Assembly: GCA_035264885.1 (NCBI GenBank)
Contig: DATFPK010000068.1
Coordinates: 1 to 19,149, forward strand
Direction: 5' to 3'
Length of the DNA stretch: 19,149 nt
DNA from: DATFPK01 sp035264885
Lineage (GTDB): Bacteria; Actinomycetota; Thermoleophilia; Solirubrobacterales; 70-9
This document shows, one piece after another, positions 13,144 to 19,149 of this stretch. The notes below the pieces were generated by a model, which did no database searches, was not told the origin of the DNA, and saw only the letters and a list, made by a program, of their open reading frames with translations. Both the position numbers and the translations under genes were made by a program. Each line of letters begins with the position of its first letter. Positions within the stretch are counted from its first letter, which is position 1.

Positions 13144-14661
13144 CTAGAAGAGCGCTGCGCCCGCCTGCTGGGCGAAGTCGACGAGAGGCTGGGGGACGAT
13201 CCCGAAGAAGACTGTCGCGGCGGCCATCAGGATCGCCGGCCCGGCGAGGTACCAGCGGCTTCCCGCCCGTGGGTCCAGCGGGTCCGCCTCGGGCGAGCCA
13301 CCCGCGATCGCGGGCATCTCGCCGGCGGTGCGGCGCGGCCCCGGGGTCGTCGCTGGCCGCATCCAGACTGCGGCGACGACCCGCAGGTAGTACGCCAGGG
13401 AGATCATCGTCCCGACGGCGATGAATACGGCGAGCCAGGTGAATTCGCCCTCGACCAGCGCTTCGATCAGGTACAGCTTGCCGACGAAGCCCGCCGTTCC
13501 CGGCAGGCCGGTCAGCGCGAGCATCGAGATCGTCAGCGGCCAGGCGAGCGCCGGGCGCTCGCCGCCGAGCCCCGCGACCGCGCCGATGTCGTCGCCGAGA
13601 GGCGTCTCGCGCTCGCGGGCGACGATCACCGCGAACGCGGCCATGTTCATGAACGCGTAGACGACGAGGTAGAAGACGATCGCGCTGACGCCGGCCTCGG
13701 AGGCGACGGCCAGCCCGCCGAGGATGTAGCCGGCCTGGGCGATTCCGGAGTAGCCGAGCAGCCGCTTGAGCGAGTCCTGGCCGAGGGCGCCGACGTTGCC
13801 GACGATGATCGAGACCGCGGCGAGGAGCGCCAGCGCGACGTCCCAGTCGCCCGACTCCGGAGCCAGAGCGACGACGAAGAAGCGAATGAAGATGGCGAAC
13901 GCCGCCGCCTTGGTGGCGACCGCCATGAATGCGGTGATCGGGGTCGGCGCACCCTGGTACACGTCCGGCGTCCACTGGTGGAACGGTGCGATCGAGATCT
14001 TGAAGGCGAGGCCGGTGGCGACGAGGGCGATGCCGACGAGGACGAGCGGGTCGCCCAGGACCCCCTCCTGGCTGATGCCCTGACCGATCTCGGCGAAGTC
14101 GGTCGAGCCGGAGCCGCCGTAGATGAAGGCCAGCCCGTAGAGGAGGGTCGCCGACCCCAGCGAGCCGATGATGAGGTACTTGAGCCCGGACTCGAGTGAC
14201 TCCACGCGGGCGAGGTTGGTCGCGCAGAGGACATAGAGCGGGATCGACAGCGTCTCCAGGGAGACGAAGAAGGAGACGAGGTTGCTGGCCTGGGCGAGCA
14301 GGAGCATGCCGAGCACCGACCCGAGCAGGAGCGTGTGGTACTCGCCGACGCCCGCCCGGTGGACCGCGGGCTCTTCGCCCAGCGAGAGCAGCAATGCGAC
14401 GATTGCGGCGCCGACCGCCAGCAACCCGATCGCGGTGGCCAGCTCGTCGAGCCGCAGCGCCCCCGCGACGAGCGCCTTGTCCTCGCCCCACTGCCAGACC
14501 AGCAGGCCGGCCGCGGCCGCCAGGGCCAGAAGCGTCAGCCCGGGGACCATCCCGCGCACACGGTCGAAGACGCCGGCCAGCAGGACGACGCAGATGCCCG
14601 CGGTCAGGGCGATCAGCGGCGAGATGCCCGCGTAGTCGACCGCGGGGGCGTCGAAACTCAC
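13144..14661 (-). CDS. nuoN: NADH-quinone oxidoreductase subunit N
   Basis: 505 residues, about 14 membrane helices, typical of NuoN, one of the three antiporter-like proton-pumping subunits of complex I. Core motifs are FFVSLETLSIPLYVLCA, with Glu136 at the conserved TM5 glutamate position; LAFKISIAPFHQWTPDVYQG followed by APTPITAFMAVATKAAAF, the proton_antiporter M domain signature with its two lysines; and LKRLLGYSGIAQAGYILGG. The membrane part ends with about 50 more polar residues (TPGPRRTAGEMPAIAGG) before the last helix. The GTG start overlaps the nuoM stop by 4 bp (GTGA). All the charged channel residues I can identify are present, unlike in NuoL and NuoM of this operon. Confidence 0.95.
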   Translation of the reverse strand: MSFDAPAVDYAGISPLIALTAGICVVLLAGVFDRVRGMVPGLTLLALAAAAGLLVWQWGEDKALVAGALRLDELATAIGLLAVGAAIVALLLSLGEEPAVHRAGVGEYHTLLLGSVLGMLLLAQASNLVSFFVSLETLSIPLYVLCATNLARVESLESGLKYLIIGSLGSATLLYGLAFIYGGSGSTDFAEIGQGISQEGVLGDPLVLVGIALVATGLAFKISIAPFHQWTPDVYQGAPTPITAFMAVATKAAAFAIFIRFFVVALAPESGDWDVALALLAAVSIIVGNVGALGQDSLKRLLGYSGIAQAGYILGGLAVASEAGVSAIVFYLVVYAFMNMAAFAVIVARERETPLGDDIGAVAGLGGERPALAWPLTISMLALTGLPGTAGFVGKLYLIEALVEGEFTWLAVFIAVGTMISLAYYLRVVAAVWMRPATTPGPRRTAGEMPAIAGGSPEADPLDPRAGSRWYLAGPAILMAAATVFFGIVPQPLVDFAQQAGAALF

Positions 14662-16148
14662 TCGGGAGCCCTGCTTAGGGTCGGACCCGGCTCCGGCGCG
14701 AACCCGGCGACGCTGGCGCGAGCGGCGTCGTCGGTCTTGCTGAGGACGGCGTTGGGGTAGAGCGCGAGGGCGAGGATCACCGCGACCAGGCCGCCGACGA
14801 GGAGGCCGTCATGGACGGACACGTCGCGCGGCTCGATCCCGGCCGGCAGGCGGTTGTGCATGGTCCGCTGATAGAGGCGGAGCCCGTAATAGGCGGCGAG
14901 GACGACCCCGGCCGAAGCGACCAGCGCGTAGACGATCTTCGCCTGGAAGAGCGCGGTCAGGATGTAGAACTCGCCGATGAAGTTGGCCGACCCGGGCATC
15001 GCCAGGGTCGCCAGGGCGACGATTAGGAACAGCGACGCGAGCACCGGAGCCCGGACCGCGTAGCCACCCAACTCGCGCAGGTCCTCCCGGCCGGTGCGCT
15101 CGGAGAGGATCGCGATGATCAGGAGGAGGGGGGCGACGACGAGGCCGTGGTTGACCATCTGGAGGATCGCGCCGTCGGCGCCGTCCGGGCGCAGCGCGAA
15201 GACGCCGGCCGTGATGAAGCCGAGCTGGGCCACCGATGAGTAGCCGGCGACGAGCCTCAGGTCGGTCTGGGTGAACGCCATGACCGAGCCGTAGAGGATC
15301 GAGGCGAGGGCGATCACCAGGACGATCTCCTGGAACTCGACGGTCGCGTCGGGAAAAAGCGGCAGGACCACCCGCAGGAACCCGTAGGCGCCGACCTTGG
15401 ACAGGACCGCCGAGAACACGGCCAGCGCCGCAAGCGGGGCGACGCGGTAGGCGTCGGGGAACCACCCGTGCAGCAGGAACGCAGGCATCTTGACCAGGAA
15501 GGCGACGGCGAAGAACCAGAAGAGCCAGTCCTGGCTGCCCGCGCCGAGGGTCCGCTGCTGGAGCTCGGCGATCGAGAACGTGATGTCTCCGTCGGAGGCG
15601 AGGATGCCGGTCGCGATCGCGCCGACCAGCATCAGGAGTGACCCGAACAGCGTGAAGACGATCATCTTCGTCGTCGCGCCCACCGCCGTCGTGCCCGGGC
15701 GGTCCTCGCCCCAGGCGCCGAACAGGAAGTAGAACGGCACCAGCATCAGGTCGAAGAAGAGGACGAAGAGGAGGAGGTCCTGCGCCAGGAAGGATCCGAG
15801 CGTCGCGGTCTCGCCCAGCAACAGCATCAGGAAGAACAGCCGCCCGCGGTCCTGCTCGCGGGCCGCGGCGAACGCGGTGGCGGGGAGCCAGACGACCGCG
15901 GTGAGCAGGACCAGGAAGACGTTCAGCCCGTCGACCCCGATGCTGTAGTGGACGCCGAGCCCCGAGATCCAGGTGATGTCGGTGACGTGCTGGAGCCCCG
16001 CCCCGGTGTCAAGGTCGATCGCCAGGTACGCGGCGAGGGCCAGCGTGACGGCGGCGCCGAGCGCGGCCCACCAGCCCGACAGGCGGGATGGCAGGAAGAG
16101 GCCGATCAGCCCGAACGCGAGCGGGGCCCAGAGCACCGCGTTGCTCAC
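14658..16148 (-). CDS. nuoM: NADH-quinone oxidoreductase subunit M
   Basis: 496 residues, about 14 membrane helices, a proton-pumping subunit of complex I. Evidence includes DLLLFVLFFDLMLVPFYFLF, FLVKMPAFLLHGWFPDAYR, FSAVLSKVGAYGFLRVVLPL and DLRLVAGYSSVAQLGFITAG. Lys220 and Lys251 match the two conserved channel lysines (Lys234 and Lys265 in E. coli). The TM5 glutamate (Glu144 in E. coli) is Asp133 here, and the usual HTWLPDAHxxAPT segment reads HGWFPDAYRVAPL, so this is a divergent NuoM type. The start is the GTG at 16148, overlapping the nuoL stop by 4 bp; a frame further upstream is antisense or out of frame to nuoL. Confidence 0.94.
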   Translation of the reverse strand: MSNAVLWAPLAFGLIGLFLPSRLSGWWAALGAAVTLALAAYLAIDLDTGAGLQHVTDITWISGLGVHYSIGVDGLNVFLVLLTAVVWLPATAFAAAREQDRGRLFFLMLLLGETATLGSFLAQDLLLFVLFFDLMLVPFYFLFGAWGEDRPGTTAVGATTKMIVFTLFGSLLMLVGAIATGILASDGDITFSIAELQQRTLGAGSQDWLFWFFAVAFLVKMPAFLLHGWFPDAYRVAPLAALAVFSAVLSKVGAYGFLRVVLPLFPDATVEFQEIVLVIALASILYGSVMAFTQTDLRLVAGYSSVAQLGFITAGVFALRPDGADGAILQMVNHGLVVAPLLLIIAILSERTGREDLRELGGYAVRAPVLASLFLIVALATLAMPGSANFIGEFYILTALFQAKIVYALVASAGVVLAAYYGLRLYQRTMHNRLPAGIEPRDVSVHDGLLVGGLVAVILALALYPNAVLSKTDDAARASVAGFAPEPGPTLSRAPE

Positions 16149-18151
16149 GAGGAGACCACCAGGAAGTAGAGGCCCAGCCCGGCGAAGCCGCCGATCAGGA
16201 GGAGCGCGTAGGCCCGGACGAAGCCGGATTGCGCGGCGCGCACCGCCCCGCCGGCGCCGCGGACGACGCCGACCGTCGCCGCGACCAGGCCGTCGACGAC
16301 GTAGCGCTCGAAGGTTCGGTTGGCGAACGAGCCGACGGCGAGGGCGGGGCGGACGAAGAGCAGGTCGAGCAGCTCGTCGAAAAACCACTTGTTGGCGAGG
16401 AAGGTGTGGACCGGGCGCAGGCGGGCGGCCAGCCGCGCGCTCGTACCCGGGCGCCGGACGTACAGGAGGTGGGCGATCGCGATGCCAGTGGTCGAGAGCA
16501 GACCGCCGATCACGAGCCCGATCCATTCGTCGCCGGTCGAGGGGTGGACGCCGGCGAACTTGGAGTCCTCGAAGGTCGGTTCGAGGAAGGTGCCGATCAC
16601 GTCGGTCACGCCGGGGATCTGGACCAGGCCGCCGACCACGGCGAGGGCCGCGAGCACGCCCATCGCGATCCGCATCGGCGCCGTGTGTTCGGCGATGTGG
16701 TGCTCGGGGCCGGGGAAGCCGACCCCGGTGTCCTCCGGTTCCCCGGTCGCCGGGTTCGCCGCCTCGGCGTGGGCGATGTGGCCGCGCTCGAGCTCACGCG
16801 CCTCCTCGACCGGCTCCCCCCAGAGGACGCGGAAGACGAGCCGGAAGGAATAGATCGCCGTGATCAGGGCGCCGAGGTAGCCGAGGACGGCGAAGACCCA
16901 GTACGCGCCCCCGCGCTCGCCGGCGAACGAGAGGATCTCGTCCTTGGAGAACCAGCCCGAGGTGCCGGGGAAGCCCGACAGCGCGAGCGAGCCGATGATC
17001 AGCGCCGCACCGGTGAACGGCATCGCCCGGCGGAAGCCGCCCATGCGGTCGATGTCCTGGCGATTCGCCATCGCGGCGATCACCGAGCCGGCCGCCATGA
17101 AGAGGAGCGCCTTGAAGAAGGCGTGGGTCATGAGGTGGAAGAGCCCGGCTCCGTAGGCGCCGATCCCGACCCCCATGACCATGTAGCCGATCTGGCTCAT
17201 GGTCGAGTAGGCGATGATCCGCTTGAGGTCGGTGACCACCAGCGCGATCGAGCCGGCGATCAGCAGGGTCACCAGGCCGACGATCGCGGCGACGTCAGCG
17301 GCGGTCGGAGCGACCTCGAACAAGGGATGCGTGCGGGCGATCAGGTAGACGCCGGCGGTGACCATCGTCGCGGCGTGGATCAGTGCCGAGACCGGCGTCG
17401 GCCCCTCCATCGCGTCGGGGAGCCAGGTGTGGAGCGGGACCTGAGCGGACTTGGCGAAGGCGCCGACCAGGAGCAGCAGGCAGATCGCGACCACGGTCCA
17501 CTCGTTGGTCGTGAACGCGTCCGGCGCCCGCTCGAAGACGTCGTCGAACTCGAAGCTGCCGATCTCCCGGAAGATCAAGATCGTCGCGAGCACCAGGCCG
17601 ACGTCGCCGGCGACGTTGATCACAAAGGCCTTCATGCCCGCCGCGGTCGCCGTCCGCCGCCGGTACCAGAAGCTGATCAGCGCGTAGGAAGTGAAGCCGA
17701 CGAAGGCCCAGCCGACGATCAGCAGGACGAAGTTGCCGGCCAGGACCAGCAGCAGCATCGAGAAGACGAAGAAGTTGAGCAGGCTGAAGAAGCGGCGGTA
17801 GCCGCGGTCGGAGGCCATGTAGGCGACCGAGTACAGGTGGATCAGGGTCGAGACGCCGGTGACGACGAGGACCATGAAGACCGACAGGGGGTCGACGAGG
17901 ATCCCGAGCTGGATGTCGAGCCCGCCGCCCTCGGCGTAGGTCCAGAGCGAATCGGTCAGGTGCTGGGCCTCGGCGGGCTTGTCGAGCAGGTCCTCGAGCG
18001 CGCCCAGTCCGCAGACGAACGAGAGGCCGATCGCGGCCGTGCCGATCCATCCGGCTGCCCGCTCGGGGAGGACGCGCCAGCCGAGCGCGATGACGAAGCT
18101 CCCGAGCAGCGGAAACAGCAGGACGAGCCACCCGTATGTCGTGCCCGTCAC
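16145..18151 (-). CDS. nuoL: NADH-quinone oxidoreductase subunit L
   Basis: 668 residues, about 16 membrane helices plus the C-terminal lateral helix region, the distal pumping subunit of complex I. Motifs: GAFAKSAQVPLHTWLPDAME, followed by GPTPVSALIHAATMVTAGVY, with Lys234 at the conserved channel position (Lys229 in E. coli); DLKRIIAYSTMSQIGYMVMG; and HAFFKALLFMAAGSVI with the second conserved lysine. The TM5 motif GWEGVG, with its conserved Glu144 in E. coli, reads GWAFVG with Ala149. A hydrophilic loop around residues 450-490 (LERGHIAHAEAANPATGEPE) precedes the lateral-helix part, and KWFFDELLDLLFVRP is the usual NuoL C-terminal motif. The GTG start overlaps the nuoK stop by 4 bp (GTGA). 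Confidence 0.95.
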   Translation of the reverse strand: MTGTTYGWLVLLFPLLGSFVIALGWRVLPERAAGWIGTAAIGLSFVCGLGALEDLLDKPAEAQHLTDSLWTYAEGGGLDIQLGILVDPLSVFMVLVVTGVSTLIHLYSVAYMASDRGYRRFFSLLNFFVFSMLLLVLAGNFVLLIVGWAFVGFTSYALISFWYRRRTATAAGMKAFVINVAGDVGLVLATILIFREIGSFEFDDVFERAPDAFTTNEWTVVAICLLLLVGAFAKSAQVPLHTWLPDAMEGPTPVSALIHAATMVTAGVYLIARTHPLFEVAPTAADVAAIVGLVTLLIAGSIALVVTDLKRIIAYSTMSQIGYMVMGVGIGAYGAGLFHLMTHAFFKALLFMAAGSVIAAMANRQDIDRMGGFRRAMPFTGAALIIGSLALSGFPGTSGWFSKDEILSFAGERGGAYWVFAVLGYLGALITAIYSFRLVFRVLWGEPVEEARELERGHIAHAEAANPATGEPEDTGVGFPGPEHHIAEHTAPMRIAMGVLAALAVVGGLVQIPGVTDVIGTFLEPTFEDSKFAGVHPSTGDEWIGLVIGGLLSTTGIAIAHLLYVRRPGTSARLAARLRPVHTFLANKWFFDELLDLLFVRPALAVGSFANRTFERYVVDGLVAATVGVVRGAGGAVRAAQSGFVRAYALLLIGGFAGLGLYFLVVSS

Positions 18152-18447
18152 CCCCGCAGGCCCCGCAGCTCATCGATGTCCAGTGGCAGCCGCCGCCGGT
18201 AGATCGCGACGATCAGGCCGAGGCCGACGACGACCTCGCAGGCGGCGACGACCATCACGATCACCGCGAAGATCTGCCCGTCGGCGTCGCCGAGCATGCG
18301 GCTGAAGGCGACGAGGGCGAGGTTGCCGGCGTTCAGCATCAGCTCGAGGCAAAGCAGGATGACCAGCGGACTGCGCCGGATCAGCACGCCGCCCGCCCCG
18401 ACGGCGAAGAGCAGCGAGGAGAGCACGACGTACCACTCGGTGGCCAT
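18148..18447 (-). CDS. nuoK: NADH-quinone oxidoreductase subunit K
   Basis: 99 residues, three membrane helices, the exact size of NuoK. Glu34 (LCLELMLNAGNL) and Glu70 (VAACEVVVGLGL) match the two conserved intramembrane glutamates (Glu36 and Glu72 in E. coli) of the E-channel linking quinone reduction to the pumps. The ATG shares its A with the nuoJ stop (TGATG), so the two are translationally coupled. The last bases overlap nuoL by 4 bp. Confidence 0.96.
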   Translation of the reverse strand: MATEWYVVLSSLLFAVGAGGVLIRRSPLVILLCLELMLNAGNLALVAFSRMLGDADGQIFAVIVMVVAACEVVVGLGLIVAIYRRRLPLDIDELRGLRG

Positions 18448-18977
18448 CAGACCTCCGCGTCCGCCGCGGGTGGGCCCTGTTTCTTCCCCGCCAGCACCAC
18501 GGCGGCCACGGCCGAGAGGAGCAGGAGCATCGAGGCGGCCTCGAAGGCGATCAGGAACTTCTCGAGCAAGAGCTCGCCGATGTCGGCCGGCTGGCCGAAG
18601 CCCAGCGGGATCGTCGGGCCTTCGTCCCCAAGTCCCTTGAGCGAGGAGCCGAGCACGGCGATCGACAGCTCGGCGAACAAGGCGGCGGCGAGAAGGGGCG
18701 CCAGGACGCGCTGCCCCGGGATCGGCTCCCAGACCGGCTCGTGGGCGCCGCCTACGTAGGCGACGACGAAGACGTAGAGGACCATCACCGCACCGGCGTA
18801 GACGACCACCTGCGCGGCGGCGACGAACTCGGAGTGCAGCAGCAGGAAGAGGCCGGCCAGCGAGAACAGGTGGATGACCAGGGCGAGGACGCTGTAGAAG
18901 GGGTTGCGGAGCGCGATCACCGCGATCGCTCCGCCCAGGGCGCCGATCGCACCGAAGAAGAAGGCGACCTGTTCCAC
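18447..18977 (-). CDS. nuoJ: NADH-quinone oxidoreductase subunit J
   Basis: 176 residues with five membrane helices, a core membrane subunit of complex I. Family motifs are NPFYSVLALVIHLFSLAGLF, LLHSEFVAAAQVVVYAGAVMV and LYVFVVAYVG; the VVYAGAVMVLYVFV helix is the TM3 that changes between alpha and pi forms during turnover. A longer periplasmic-side loop (LKGLGDEGPTIPLGFGQPADIGEL) precedes the final helix. The GTG at 18977 lacks a recognisable Shine-Dalgarno; instead a perfect hairpin ends 3 bp upstream. It is separated from nuoI by 58 bp, the only real gap in this operon section. Confidence 0.95.
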   Translation of the reverse strand: MEQVAFFFGAIGALGGAIAVIALRNPFYSVLALVIHLFSLAGLFLLLHSEFVAAAQVVVYAGAVMVLYVFVVAYVGGAHEPVWEPIPGQRVLAPLLAAALFAELSIAVLGSSLKGLGDEGPTIPLGFGQPADIGELLLEKFLIAFEAASMLLLLSAVAAVVLAGKKQGPPAADAEV

Positions 18978-18980
18978 TAC

Positions 18981-19001
18981 GCGCCGCCTCCGCGGCGGCG
19001 C
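18981..19001 (-). promoter_or_regulatory. Hairpin in the nuoI-nuoJ gap, covering the nuoJ ribosome-entry region
   Basis: GCGCCGCC and GGCGGCGC form an 8-bp perfect GC stem around a 5-base loop. It ends 3 bp before the GTG of nuoJ, where a ribosome binding site would be. No U-run follows, so a classic terminator is unlikely; an mRNA-stability or translation-control element is more plausible. Confidence 0.45.
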
Positions 19002-19035
19002 ACCCGGGGACGCGGTTTCAGCTCGGCCGGCTGCC

Positions 19036-19149
19036 TCATTCGCCGTCGCGCCTCAGCGGGGTCCGCTCGATCGGCTCGGCGAGCAGCATCTCCTTGGTGA
19101 AGATCAGGTCGTCGCGGTCGTAGTCGGCCATCTCGTAGTCGTGCCCCAT
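19036..19149 (-). CDS. nuoI: NADH-quinone oxidoreductase subunit I, C-terminal end (5' part outside window)
   Basis: 37 residues plus stop are visible; the frame is open to the window edge. The sequence GHDYEMADYDRDDLIFTKEM followed by LLAEPIERTPLRRDGE matches the end of NuoI, the peripheral-arm subunit with two 4Fe-4S ferredoxin clusters, whose C terminus typically reads ExxxYxRxxLIYTKExLL. The cluster-binding Cys residues lie outside the window. It precedes nuoJ as in standard nuo operons. Confidence 0.88.
   Translation of the reverse strand: MGHDYEMADYDRDDLIFTKEMLLAEPIERTPLRRDGE

Noticed and set aside
12782..14491. A long minus-strand frame that would fuse the VOC domain to about 450 upstream residues
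   Set aside because: The upstream part is nuoN read out of frame; the VOC protein starts at the GTG at 13141.
16088..18202. A 700-codon plus-strand open frame opposite nuoL
   Set aside because: The sequence is highly charged low complexity (Asp, Gly, Arg, Glu) and mirrors the hydrophobic codons of nuoL; antisense shadow.

Overview
The window is about 19 kb of very GC-rich, densely packed bacterial chromosome with short gaps, GTG/TTG starts and many 1-4 bp gene overlaps. The complex I gene order, a LAXTG-type sorting signal, TAnnnT -10 elements placed directly before start codons, and the protein style suggest a high-GC actinobacterium. My best guess is the class Thermoleophilia (Solirubrobacterales/Gaiellales relatives); this is inference from style, not from a marker gene. 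No rRNA, tRNA, CRISPR array, insertion sequence or phage gene was seen.

Left part (1-6463): the 3' end of a DUF2804 gene is translationally coupled to a YbhN/AglD-type flippase-like membrane protein. A convergent gene encodes a secreted protein with a Flp/TadE-type prepilin N terminus. A small helical protein, a short-chain dehydrogenase and an alpha/beta-hydrolase-fold protein lacking its nucleophile form a + strand cluster. A zinc-ribbon membrane protein (-) diverges from a two-CBS-domain protein (+), which is followed by a 69-residue protein and a multi-pass membrane protein.

Middle part (6460-12232): acetyl-CoA synthetase (acs, -); a secreted type-1 copper (cupredoxin) protein with a LAFTG cell-wall sorting signal (-); a divergent secreted trypsin-fold protease with glycine/aspartate-rich C-terminal repeats (+); and a large tandem-domain ThyX-family protein (-). 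The copper protein and protease share a 32-bp intergenic region containing overlapping opposite -10 elements. Next to thyX is a broken GGDEF (diguanylate cyclase) gene, truncated, frameshifted and carrying a small internal inversion.

Right part (12782-19149, all -): the distal half of the complex I operon in the order nuoI (3' end only), nuoJ, nuoK, nuoL, nuoM, nuoN, then a VOC/glyoxalase-family gene 2 bp after nuoN. J to N overlap by 1 or 4 bp and should be translated as a coupled unit. The antiporter-like subunits keep most channel residues, but NuoL has Ala and NuoM has Asp where the well-known transmembrane Glu (E. coli numbering Glu144 in each) is expected.

The strongest second-look items are the tandem ThyX protein with complementary degenerate motifs, the inverted GGDEF relic, the NuoL/NuoM substitutions, the repeated leaderless-promoter architecture, and the cupredoxin/protease divergon. 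I found no clearly new multi-gene defence or mobile system.
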